Assembly: GCA_025331435.1 (NCBI GenBank)
Contig: JAIWNI010000065.1
Span: 62,001-126,000 of the forward strand
DNA: 64,000 nucleotides
Direction of reading: 5' to 3'
Origin: Choanephora cucurbitarum
Lineage: Eukaryota; Mucoromycota; Mucoromycetes; Mucorales; Choanephoraceae
The position numbers and the translations under genes were made by a program. Every line of letters begins with the position of its first letter. The first letter of the stretch is position 1. Of this stretch, positions 23,508 through 33,992 are shown one piece after another. The notes below the pieces were generated by a model. The model saw only the letters and a list, made by a program, of their open reading frames with translations, searched no databases and was not told the DNA's origin.

Positions 23508-24869
23508 CTATTGCCTAAAAGCGAAACAGACACTAGACAATAACAGGAGGATACTGTCTTGAAACGAACTCAATCCTTCTCGACAACCCTTCTTCGGCGC
23601 TTGGACATCTTGAGATACTATGTTTATTCTGTCAATACTGTCCTTTTCGCTTCTTTCCTGTTGATTGGAACCACTCAAGGTCGGGTTAAACGTATCGACA
23701 AGGTTGCCAATACCCAGCATAGCCAATGTGAAATTGCTGCTAGACAATTGGAGTGAATGAGATATCAAATAGATGATACGATGCCAAGCATAATGAGCAA
23801 ACTCGTTCGACAATCTTGATCTCACATTGGGTCCGTTCACAAACACGCCTTCAACCTTCTCTTGTTCTCCATACACTAATTGCTGAACATATTCTGTGAG
23901 AGCCAATCAAGTTGCATTCCATTGTTGAATAGTCTTGGAGAGATGAATCCATAGACTAAAGCAACTCTTAAGGATATCCCACATATCGACATCCATTATG
24001 TTTGATCGAAGCCATAACTCAAACAAGACCTGAAGCAAGCTCCTCAAGTAAACAATCAGTGATACTCAACATGACCTTGAAGCATGACAGCCCAAGTATC
24101 TGTGGACATCTCAAGTGTTCTGCCTGCCATAGCAAACACATGAAGCGATTTCTTACAAAGACCAATATGTCGCTGAACTAGCTGAGCCAATGTCTCCTCA
24201 AGTGCTGTATGAGGGTGTAGATGAATTTCCACTGGTATTTGAAGATGTACTGGGAATAGCGGTAGAAACTCTCGTCATTGTATTTGTATTTGAGGTAGGC
24301 GTAGATGTGCTTGTGGGAGGATTGAAGGTGATAGGCACGATACCACCATGCGCGCTTACTGGTAGCATGTTGATATGAAAAGATCCGCTTGTTTTGGGAA
24401 GTAGTAGATGCGATTTATCGTGACTGAGACTTTTGTTATGCGTCGTGGTATGTGTGGTGGTATAGTTGCTGTTAGGAGGTGAAGAAGAACTGTTTCGAAC
24501 AATGCGAGGCTGAAACAAAAGTGAGAATTGATGGAAGCAATCTGATAAAAGTCTTGCTCCAAGCCTTCCTGCGTAACGGCTGCAGAACGCGCTTGAGTCT
24601 CAAATAGCCAGCGAGAATAGATATCAACATCGCCGCTTGTGGTGGACATGTCTTCTAATGGTAAGTTGAATCCCTGCCCTATCACCTCCATAAACCATTT
24701 GATATGAGCTGGTGAAGAAAAGATGAAAGGATCGGGTGGTTGTTTTGTTGGTGGTGGATGTAGGCAAGTAGTGATCTCTGATGTTACTACTCTTTGTGTA
24801 GACAGTGGAAGTGAACCAAGGTATTTTGTTGTCAGGTCTGTCTGCGTTGTAAGATTGTGAGAGAGACAT
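23508..24869 (-). pseudogene. Truncated, multiply broken RalGAP-alpha-like gene (Ral GTPase-activating protein subunit)
   Basis: Pieces of one protein appear in order on the minus strand but in changing frames: a start MSLSQSYNADRPDNKIPWF; HIKWFMEVIGQGFNLPLED and VDIYSRWLFE; SLLFQPRIVRNSSSSPP after a frame change near 24520; ETLAQLVQRHIGLCKKSLHV and TDTWAVMLQ; SITDCLLEE; LRSLLQVLFELWLRSN; IQQWNAT, then TGA, then ALTEYVQQLVYGE; and FAHYAWHRIIYLISH. This order matches the N-terminal half of RALGAPA/tuberin-family GAPs (KW.MEVI.YGL.LPL; Y.D.A/YAW). I count at least five frame changes or stops, and the C-terminal Rap/Ran-GAP catalytic domain is absent. It is therefore a dead 5' fragment, not a gene with unusual introns. 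Confidence 0.75.
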
Positions 24870-25430
24870 GCTGTTCAAAGCAAGAGAAAGTAAGAGAAAA
24901 TAAAGAAATGTAAATGAGTTTGAATAGTTCACTGGAGTTTCAAACAAAAAAGGTACAGCTCAATTGTTTCTCGAGACAAAGAGAAAGCAAGTGCTTGTTG
25001 CGTGTATGTTGGGTTGGTTTCAAATGTATAAAAGCAGCAGCTATTCCAACAACAGATGGTGTGGTTTTTGTTCAAGAGGAAAAAAAAAAGGAATAGAAAA
25101 GAGCTTCTACATGTTATAGGGAAGCTGTATCAAAAATCTAAGCATAATAGTCCTTGCCCAAATACAAAAAAAAATAAAATAAAAACCAAAGATGCAAAAG
25201 TATACTAACAGTAAATGAAGAGCATAGACTAATTGACAATAAAGGACTTTATTTTTCTTTTATATGCTTTGAAAAAAAAAGGAAAAAAGGTAGTTTATTA
25301 AATAATTGTAAACACACAAGTGAGAAAGACATGAAGTTATGACAAATATATTTATTTATTTTTGTTTCTTGATACAAAGCTTCATAGAAGTGGATGAGCC
25401 TTTGGGAGTTTTTTTTTTTTTTCTTTAGTT
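24870..25430. other. Former promoter region and AT-rich spacer
   Basis: AT-rich with several A-runs (25080, 25165, 25270) and a T-run near 25410. A weak ORF at 24914-25096 (+) is not supported by motifs or context. Confidence 0.4.
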
Positions 25431-25788
25431 AAACTACTACCCCCCCCCCCCAAGATCTAAAGAGTCCCAATAATCCAAACAGTCCCAGTAACCCCGACCG
25501 CCTACCTTGGACAGGACAAGAACCGCACAGCAATCACCCCCACCGCAGAGAATGCTCTGACGAACAACCTACTACTACCGAATCCCCCCACATACCAAGC
25601 CTTCCGCATGGCGATTCTGTTTCCCCCCAGTCCCGCAGTATCTCCAGAAGCATAAGCACGGAAAAATCATAAAAAGTAGGCTTCAGAAGAAGACCATTGT
25701 GTCAGTCCTGGTAAACCAAGACAACAGAGAAACAATATATAGAGGTACCAAACGAGTAGACTGGCCAAACCAGTGAGAAATAACAGTA

Positions 25789-25897
25789 TGTGGATACTAT
25801 ATAAAAAAAAAATAGTATGTGCATATACTATATGAATAATATGTGCATATACTAAATGAATAGTATGTGCACATACTATATGAATAGTATATGTGAG
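25789..25897. repeat. 24-bp tandem repeat, each unit a near-palindrome
   Basis: Three full units (25813-25836, 25837-25860, 25861-25884) follow TAGTATGTGCATATACTA plus TATGAA, with a partial unit after them and a diverged half-unit before (about 25789). Each unit contains AGTATGTGCATATACT, close to self-complementary, so single-strand foldback is likely. On the minus strand the array reads as an 8-residue peptide repeat (IHIVYAHT-like), probably incidental. Confidence 0.85.
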
Positions 25898-26154
25898 AAG
25901 GGGAGCTTTCGACTTACACCACAAAGTGTCTAACAAGAAAGTGAGTACTTTGGAGATCAACCAGAGGCATCCAACTTGATATGAGAGAGACCCGCGTTCG
26001 TAGGCGCCGCCAGAGACATCCCCCTTGGTAGAGGCAATCGCCGATTGGTTCAAGCCTGCCAAGATAGGACGACCAGAGTCACCAGGACCGCCAGGATTAC
26101 CAGGACCCTAACGTCTTGAGGTTGCAACCTTCCCTTTTGTTTGCTTCTTGTGGG

Positions 26155-26263
26155 GAAGGCGCGTGGGAGGCAAGTGGAAGGCGCGTGGGAGGCAAGTGGA
26201 AGGCAAGTGGAAGGCAAGTGGGCTTTGGTTTTGACGCTTTGTTAGAGAGTTGCCCACTTGCCA
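26155..26263. repeat. 22/11-bp GC-rich minisatellite with hairpin
   Basis: GAAGGCGCGTGGGAGGCAAG-type units of 22 bp occur twice, followed by two 11-bp units (GAAGGCAAGTG), to 26222. GGCAAGTGGGC at its right edge is matched by the reverse complement GCCCACTTGCC at 26253-26263, so an 11-bp stem can form. Confidence 0.8.
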
Positions 26264-26436
26264 GGGCTGAAAGGATTTCTTCTTTTTTTTTCTTGTGACA
26301 AACATTTTTGCTTTGGTTGTTGAAATGCTTTGCTTGTGTTTGTGCTTGCTACCGTAGCATGAGTACTTGTTGAACACCACAACGTTCTTGTAGTAGACCA
26401 GTCTTGATTACAGTAAATGGTGGCCTAGACGCGCTT

Positions 26437-29400
26437 ACTTGAAATGAGGCTTGCAAACCATGACAGGACAGATTCTTGACTACTTTAATCGTTGGCTAAC
26501 CAGAGTAAGAGATTTTTCCAGGTAAGATGAGGCAGTCTTGCACCAAGTAAGTGTTGTTTCTTGTTGGCTCATACCTATACGAACAAGAAAAAAAAAGTCA
26601 ATCAAATGAACAAAGTCAAAAGTTTATCAGTACTTACTTTAACATAGACGTGTTTCCTGACTTGAGTTCTTGACATTTTTTTTTCCTTTTAACCAGAGTC
26701 TTTGACTATTTTTTGGCTTGAATTTTTGACTTTTTTTTTTCTGAGAGTTTTTGACCAGAGTTTTTGACCAGAGTTTTTGACTTGTTGTTTTGGTTTGTGT
26801 ATGAAAATAAGATAGACTGAAAGAGAGATAAAAAAGAGAAAAGGAGCATGAGAAAAACTCACGTACTTAAGAAAAAAAAAAGATAGGGGTATTGGTTAGT
26901 TGATCAAAGGAAAAGACTGATCCCATGGTGATTTCAGCTGACTTGTGTCACCATGATTCTTTCTTTTACCTTCACCTCTCTAAAAACTATTTTCTTTCAT
27001 TTTGTATGAATCCTATATTCTTTGTCGTTTTGTAGAAGGTGTAAACTGTGTATTCTATATGGCAACTGCTAGAATCTTTGACGGCCACACTCCACCTCGG
27101 TTTACTAACTCGTCTCTCCCTCCCCCCCCCTCCAACCGCGGCACTATCGCCTAAAAAGGTATCTCTCGAAGGGTCTCTAAGGATCGTTTGTTTGTATTAT
27201 TACATAAGGATTACACTTTACTAACATTAAAAAAGAATACTACTGCTTTCTATACCCTTGAACCTCTTTTCTACCTACTAGAAGCTTTATCCTCAGGCAA
27301 TTCAGTTCTGAACATACGCTCGAATTTACTCCTGTGTCTACAAAGTGATAAAGTACATCTACTATTGCTAAAGATAACTAACTATTCGATTTTTCTAGAA
27401 TTGGTCATTTATTGTTTAGATCCCATAAAAATTGATTTTTCATGTGATTTGCTTTTCACTTTTAAAGCTCCATGTTATCTATTGCCTAGACCCGATTTCA
27501 ATACTATCGCCTATCTCTCTCTCCTTTTTAGTACAGCGATTTTTATTTTTTTGCAATATAGATAGTACAAAGATAAAACTCTATTATGATTTTAGGTTTA
27601 CAATACCCATTATACTTTCCTTTTATATCAAATTGGGCAAACACATGAACTGCATGCCGTATGCATTATGATGCAGATACATGATAATGAACGGTCTTGT
27701 ATCATATCTGACTCTCTTCACCTCGATAGTTCTTTTTTTTTTCTTTTTTTAGGGAAAGATACTGAGTTCTGATTGGCTCAAGAAACAGGACCCAGCAAAA
27801 AAAAAATACGGATACTGCTTTTGAATGGTTTATGCTGATTTATTGTTCATGAATACAATGAAAATAGCGTCCTTACCATGCCAATTCTATGATTGCTAGT
27901 TATTAAAGAAAGCAAAAGATCAAAGATAAAATAGTGGTGTCGATATGAAAAAGAAGTAACAAGATTATTGACATTTGACAGCTGCATTCATAAAAAAAAA
28001 AAAGAGTGTGCCTAAAAAAAAGCGTACCTAAAAAAAAAAGCGTGTTTTGATTTTTGGAGAAATCCAAGATTGGCAGAGAAAAAAGAAGAGCGATTTTCGC
28101 ATCGCGCCTTTTTTTTTCCTCATGCAAAGAGCGTGTCTTTTTTCTTTTAGAAAAAGAAAAAAAAGGCCAAAGATTGATTACCCTTTTTTTTTTTCTGACT
28201 ACTCAAGATAAAGGGAAATAAAAAGTGATGATAATCATAAAGTTATCTGACTATCAAACAAATGTCTGAAAGTTAAAGAGGAGTTTGGCTGTCAAAATAA
28301 AGTTGGCATTAATATACATTCCCTCTGCCTTCTTTTTTCCTTTTCCTTTACATTAAGCATACACTAGAACAAGATAATGATGCTAAACTCTGATTGGATA
28401 ACTACTTTAGCCTTCTTTTTTTTTTGGCATTTATAACATGCGCGTTAAAATCTTTTTTTTCTTTTCTTTTCTTTACAAAAAAAAATCAATTCATTTCTTG
28501 GCAAAGCATCACTTCAATCATATCAAAAGCAAGTATCCAAACACTCTTCTTTAAACGAAACGTTACTCACCATACTTCTTTTCTTTAGTCTAGATTCTTC
28601 CAAGCTTACCAATACATCCATTGTGAATGCGCCTACTTACTGTGTCTTTCAAGTCAAATCTCTTCTACTTTGGTTGTCTCCTATGAACTTGTACAGGTTG
28701 AGAACAAAGGCTGATGCTGCCTTTCACACTCCAATAGAGGCGAATTACTTGTCATAGGCTAGTCCCTTCTTCAGACGACTCCTCTGTTATCGATAGACCA
28801 GGAAGTACTCATAGTAAGGAAAGGCAAACAAGCGCCCTGGTCTGATAGCAATCCATGTGTGAGTACTTTGGGGTTGTGGATAGGGAATTAGGTGCAGACA
28901 TACTTGTACAATTCCCGTTAGCTGACTGATAAGTGTTTACCAGGAAGTGAGAAAGTGCGAACAGAACTAAGCTTATTTTCTTTTAACAAGGAAAAAAGGC
29001 TTATCCTCTGCGTTCTCCTCCTTGTCTTGTCTGCCATGTGTCTCCGCTACTGATGAACATCTCAAACTCTGTCTAGAACTTTCTATTTCTCGGTCCATGG
29101 CTACCTCTACTGCGTCTCTACTGCGTCTCTACTGTGTCTCTACTGTGTCTCTACTGTGTCTCTACTGTGTCTCTACTGTGTCTCTACAAGCTATTTTTAC
29201 TGTGTCTCTACAAGCTATTTTTACTGCGTCTCTATCCAAGCTACCTCTCTTGCCTACTGTTTCTGCTACTATTATGTCCAGCTACTATTACTGTATTATT
29301 CTCTTATAACTGTATCCATTAATCACTTATTCTTATTGTGTCTATATCAATTATTTCATTTAAACTGTCACCATCTTCATTACTTGCCTAAACAAATAAA

Positions 29401-29664
29401 TCGACTTCTTGCTGGCATTAAACCCTTACACAAAAATAAGCCTTTGACTTTATTCAAACTAAACAATGAAACCAGAGAATGGTAAAATAGTGACCTTTGA
29501 GATGCTACATATCATATCAACCTCATTCCTTTTGATCTACATAAACCAAAGCATTCATAGTTATCTTTTTGCTTAGACACGTACTTCAAAATGCTCACAA
29601 CTCGGAAAAAAACTTATCATCTCAACAACAGTCATGACTTGCAAAATAAGCAACTAATTATCAC
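26437..29664. repeat. Long dispersed repeat D, copy D2
   Basis: Same orientation as D1 (window start to 3323) and about 3.2 kb long. Almost every base can be aligned by eye. Differences are few SNPs (for example near 26605 and 28890), changes in homopolymer length, loss of one CTGAGAGTTC-type unit and one GACCAGAGTTTTT unit, and fewer copies of the 11-bp minisatellite. Homology ends at TTATCAC (29664), exactly as in D1, after which the two flanks diverge completely. A sharp shared right end with different flanks argues for a defined element or recombination endpoint. No ORF is convincing. Confidence 0.92.
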
Positions 29665-30910
29665 TAATCTTAAACATCAAAAAAAGATGAAATTCATCAC
29701 TCTTGAACACCTAAAAATAAGCTTCTATCTCTCATTCTGCTTTTTTTTTTCATCATCAATTGTAATACAAACGAGTGTTTCTTGTATTGTCCCAAATGCC
29801 TGTATCAGCAGTAAAGTCTATTTTATTCATGCATTTTGACAGATAAACTCCTCTTTAATAGAGAGAGAAAAAATTAAAAATAAAATAAACGAAAGTGATA
29901 CAATGTCAATGATAACTTACCCCGCTGCTTTTGGTTTCAGAACATGATCTTCTTAAGGAATAGGTTCAAAGCAATGACACTTTAAGCCATATAAGCTTTG
30001 GCTTATTTCTTGTTTTATTTTTAGGCATGCGAGTATCTCATCTAGCTATGGTTGGAATGCGTTCATTAGATAAACTCTTGCTTTTCAATGTAAACATATT
30101 ACTACTCTGTTAGCTCAAATGTGTTATTTTTGAAGCAATTCTGTAACTAAAGCCTTTCTTTGTCTTCATAACTGAAAAAAAAACCATAAACATGTTGCAG
30201 AGAAAGAAGCTCAATCAATATGTTATTGGTCATTTGTTGACTATGCAGACACAGCTCATCAAGATCTTTTTGCTACCATTACACATATAGAAATCACATC
30301 ATGGACAATAACAAACAGCTAGTGCTTGCAGAAACTTTTGTTCACTGTGAGGCAATGAGGAGTTAGAGTAGACTTTTGCGGAAAGGGACAACAGTTTGCT
30401 TGGCTGCCTTGTAAACTCTCAAGGCGATTTGTGCTTCCTTATGGTAAAGTCAGAAGGGTACATTATCACCAGAAAGTCATTGCAAAATAGACTACAGACA
30501 AGAAATTACACAGTGGAATGGGTACGATTCAATAAAAGGAATGATTGGCACTGATAATTTTTTTTTTAATGCAATAAGGTTTTTACACCAACTTTGTCTA
30601 TGTGCAACAAGTCAAAAAAAGATTGAGTGATTTGTGGTAGACCTCTTCTTCCTTTTTGTTTTTGTCTTTCTAATAAAAAAAAAGGGAAAAAAGATAACAG
30701 AACCTGACTTAGGCCCAGAGGCTTTGATAGACACCACATCAATAGCTATGGAGATACCCTCACTTCCTTACATTTAAGAAAATCTTGGCCGAGAATGGAC
30801 TGTTTCGTCTGGATTCAGAGAAAAAAGCAACAGAAGAGCAGCCAGAAAAAAGAGGCTAGATAGTTGTTCTAGCAAAAAATATATATATATATCCAGTATT
30901 TGTGATAAGA
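29665..30910. other. Intergenic between D2 and B3, no gene seen
   Basis: AT-rich. The motif TGACAGATAAACTCCTCTTTAA (about 29840-29861) is the reverse complement of a motif also found in D1/D2 and near 36855. No ORF is supported. A short AT-dinucleotide run lies at about 30882-30892. Confidence 0.4.
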
Positions 30911-31811
30911 ACAAAGAGATGATCTCAATCCTTGGCTTTGGAAAGCCAACGTAGATAAATAAAGCGGAACAAGTTGGATGACAGAAAATCATAATGGGAT
31001 TCTACCTCTTCGCTTAAATCTGCACCTTTGAAAGCCTCGTTCACCTGATGGTGTACCCCCCTCTTTTACTGTTGCTGTTGCTATCATGAGCGACTGTGTC
31101 ATTCACATCACTGCCTCACTGCTTATGCTTAGGATATGTCCCCATCGTTTCCTAAAGCACCATCACTAATTAATCTGCTAAGTCAAGTGAGTTAAACAAA
31201 ATCAAAGGGAGGCTTTTATCCAATACACGGATTGTATGTCAGTATATAAATTAAGTAGAGCAACATAACACAGGACTTGTGTCTTGTTTGGAATATGCTG
31301 GGTAATGCATTTTACGATACTTTAAGCACCAAGAACACCAAGACTACTATCATTACGACGACGAGCATGAACTAAAAATCAGGTACAGTAATAGTGCGAA
31401 TAAAATCATCAGCACCAGATAGAGGTTCGGAAGAACCTCCAGAAAAAGATACAGTATATGTGCATGAATTAAATCAGGCCAACTAAGATTTTGTGTTTGT
31501 CCTTATGTTTGAGTGCACACAAACACTCTTTACTTCTTCTTCTTTCACAAACGTGTTCGTAATAAGCATTTGTGAAGTCCCTTTGCTAGCATAGGTAATA
31601 GATACCTCCTAGTCAATGCATGACGGACATGAACAGCACACATCCAATCTCAGCAATGTTCTTCCTCTTTCACTAGTTGGCCTTTCTCATTTGACTAGCT
31701 AGATATATTTTCATTCAATCTTTCTCGCTCTTTGCTTCTTTCTCATCTCTTTTGCTTTTCACTGAAGCGTATAAGGCGACAAAGGCATGTATGACAACTT
31801 GAGCCTAGTAA
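30911..31811 (-). repeat. Interspersed repeat B, copy B3 (inverted relative to B1 and B2)
   Basis: Read on the minus strand it matches B1 over nearly its full length, from TTACTAGGCT(T/C)AAGTTGTCA to CCAAGGATTGAGATCATCTC. Its secreted-protein 3' end contains an extra segment relative to B1 after GGSSEP and a frame change before the Arg-triplet (reads TCGTCGTCGTAA), so it is non-functional. The second coding-like frame has a stop after PKHKQ and a later frame shift. At its upstream end, similarity to B1 stops where a CACTGCAAAAAAA sequence begins (31812), as if something else is joined there. Confidence 0.8.
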
Positions 31812-32150
31812 CACTGCAAAAAAAAAACTAGGGGTCGTTTAAAGGTTTTTTTGTCGAAATCAAAGGCTATTTAAAGGTTAAACTGGCGAGGTTTTTCGAA
31901 GGTTTTTTAAAAGTTTTCTTTTGCATTCATCTGCAAAGGGTCATCTAGAGGTCTTTTAGAGATCATTTTGAGGTTCTTAGAATAAGCCCTTTATTGGCCT
32001 TTATTTCAGGGTTTTTTTGATGGTTTGTACATTTGGAGAAAGGTCTTTTAAAGGTTCAAATTAAACGCATTGTATTGGCTATAAATGAATGTCTTTAACT
32101 ATGCTTGGAAAGAAACATAAACGCTTCTAACCAATGCTTGTGGAATCGAA
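31812..32150. repeat. AAGGTTTT-rich irregular repeat, possible transposon terminus
   Basis: Starts CACTGCAAAAAAAAAACTAG and continues as many irregular, roughly 20-40-bp spaced copies of (A/G)AGGT(T/C)TTTT within A/T-rich sequence (about 31830-32060). Such degenerate subterminal motifs are common at ends of fungal DNA transposons, but no matching inverted end was found in the window. It directly abuts B3 and lies next to the coiled-coil ORF below. Confidence 0.4.
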
Positions 32151-32195
32151 ACATTAGATATAAGGGAAAAACAGTTTATTCAGGCGAAAAGGAAA

Positions 32196-32879
32196 TCAAT
32201 TAGCTAGCAACAGAAGCGTTTCTTGCAGCAAGACGAACTGCCCTTTTTCGTCTACAAATACATAACATTACAATTAGCAATAGTGTCGTTTTCTTGCGAT
32301 TGTTTACTTACTGTCGCTTGGAAAATTCTGTCCAAGAGTTTTGGATAGCAAATCCAACAGGCCAGCACGACTCGCACTCAAAAGAAAGGACATCTCTTCA
32401 TGTGCTCCTAACAAGAAATCAAGTGCTGTTCACTGCATTAAAGACTTACCTTGAACTGGAACATTTGTATAATAGGCACACTGGTTACCTTAGGTGTTGG
32501 CATACGAAGTGCATGCTTTCAGGGAAATGTTATTGAAGTTCTTGTAAAGAGCTTTTGACTCTTCCTCAGTACGATCAGGAAAAGCGTCAGCCAGAACCCA
32601 TCTTAAGCTTGCGGTAGGATTGGTTCGCTTAGGCATGTTATACCTGAAGCTTCTTGCCATGGTGGTGGTAGTGCCTTGATTGCTTTGCTGCTGAACTTGT
32701 TCACCGAGTACCCGGACTCGCTTAGCAAGCATTGTACTCTGCTTTTCTAAGGCAGCGAGACGGTCAACAACTAGATTGAGTGAAGTTAAGAGGTCAATTA
32801 CATACTTCTGAGTAGGGGTCATTGGTTTTGTCTTGCAGATTAAACAAAAGGTTATTGCTACGTCCGCTCCAATAACCAA
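32196..32879 (-). pseudogene. Coiled-coil protein gene, one in-frame stop, unknown family
   Basis: The first exon-like frame (32879-32490) begins MVIGADVAITFCLICKTK, then gives a coiled coil (LTSLNLVVDRLAALEKQST and AKRVRVLGEQVQQQ), a Thr/Gln linker, and a compact segment SLRWVLADAFPDRTEEESK with FNNISLKACTSYANT, followed by TAA. The same frame then stays open (GNQCAYYTNVPVQ) into a clean donor (GTAAGT), acceptor (TTAG) and a plausible exon (EEMSFLLSASRAGLLDLLSK), with a further intron and short last exon. The TAA thus looks like a single nonsense change in an otherwise intact multi-exon gene. I do not recognise the domain; DNA-binding accessory proteins of transposons can look like this. The reading frame of the last exon is uncertain. 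Confidence 0.5.
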
Positions 32880-33992
32880 ACAAAAAGCAATAAGTTATCA
32901 CCTCATTACTGCTATTCATATAACACAAAGAGAAACACATCTATTAAGCAATGCCTTTAATGTGATATTACGAGTTAAAATAGAATAGTAAATAGTTGAA
33001 TGACAAGAAGCAAGTTCTTACTTTATTAACCTTAAAGTTAAACAAGTGAGGAAAAAAAAGAAAAGAAGAAAGTAATTCTAAAATATAATTGGCTCTCATA
33101 AGTGGCATATGAAATGAAATAAGGAACGGGTTTCCAAAGGACCATTCCCTATTCCTTAAGGCAATAATAAGGAGCGTTAATCGGTAATCAAACTTCGGTT
33201 CCCTCAAGATCGTTCCCTAAATCGAGAGATGACTGTATATCTGATCAAAACTATATGATGAAAGTAGGGAAGCAGAAGATCCATGCCAAACTGAAGGACC
33301 CTACATCATTTAGTGCAAGTCATAAGGATCCGTTAAAAATAAATTAGTTGATCTTTACTTGTTTGTAAAGCAAAGAAGGGACATCCTATGAAAATAGACT
33401 AAACTTTATCAGACACACTCTTCACTTTAAGTGTCTAGGCTTAATTTACAGTATATGATATTGTCAGTCTAACGTATCCTACATTTAGCAACATCTAAGC
33501 CTTTTTGACTATGCAAAATGACAAGTCTCTCTAAATCAAAACAAAGGTCATTTGTATCACACATGTTTAAATTTTTCTAATGTGTCTTTCTTGATTGTGA
33601 CGGAACTCTAATGCGACTTTACCAGCTTACTTCTATTTTGAACTTCTGTAGAAATAGTAGAATAAAGGCTTGGTTTGTACAAAAATAGCCGTAGACTGTT
33701 ATGCGTAAAAATATCTTGGATGAAAGGCACAATTGTATTTTGGGAAGCTTAATGCGATTCTGAGTCATTCTATGTTTCAGACAATAATAGGTCTCTTGAA
33801 AGGGCGACAAGTAGCATGTATACCGGGGATTAGAGAGCTATTGGCTATATATAGATAAGTCTCAGAAAACAAGTGGCTGAACAAGGCATAACACTGAGTC
33901 AAGAGGCAATGCTAAGCTATTTTCGTCTTGAAGTAATTTTAGAAAACATATATAAATAGACCAAGTTTGAAGCATGGAGTAGGTTATTCAAT
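32880..33992. other. Intergenic with possible DNA-transposon end
   Basis: No gene is supported. At about 33160-33232 the minus strand reads ACAGTCATCTCTCGATTTAG and continues with a GGGAACGAT/GGAACCGAA pattern, reminiscent of pogo/Tigger-like inverted termini that begin CAGT. No partner in inverted orientation was found nearby. The remainder is AT-rich. Confidence 0.35.
33949..33958 (+). promoter_or_regulatory. TATA box of the M13 metallopeptidase gene
   Basis: TATATAAATA, 34 bp before the ATG at 33993. It supports that ATG as the real start and leaves almost no room for an upstream exon encoding a membrane anchor. Confidence 0.55.

Larger units (their letters stand above)
25431..26436. repeat. 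GC-richer repeat-bearing block left of D2, perhaps part of the same element
   Basis: Composition shifts sharply from AT-rich to C-rich on the plus strand, with a run of ten or more C at about 25441. The block carries two tandem arrays (listed separately) and ACCAGGACCGCCAGGATTAC-type near-repeats at about 26078-26107. A minus-strand frame (25667-26062) is open largely because its 24-bp repeats keep frame; I do not call it a gene. The block directly abuts D2, so a full-length element could start near 25.43 kb. This can be tested only with sequence left of the window. Confidence 0.45.

Noticed and set aside
26030..26060. GGTTCAAGCCT, resembling a tRNA B-box
   Set aside because: No acceptor stem, A-box or cloverleaf could be built around it.
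1..29664. D repeats as LTRs of one giant retroelement
   Set aside because: The interior holds ordinary single-copy host genes and no gag/pol; ends do not show a clear TG...CA with target duplication, and the left end is off the window.
30882..30892. AT-dinucleotide run as a possible origin or centromere signal
   Set aside because: It is very short and lacks other support; similar runs are common in this genome.
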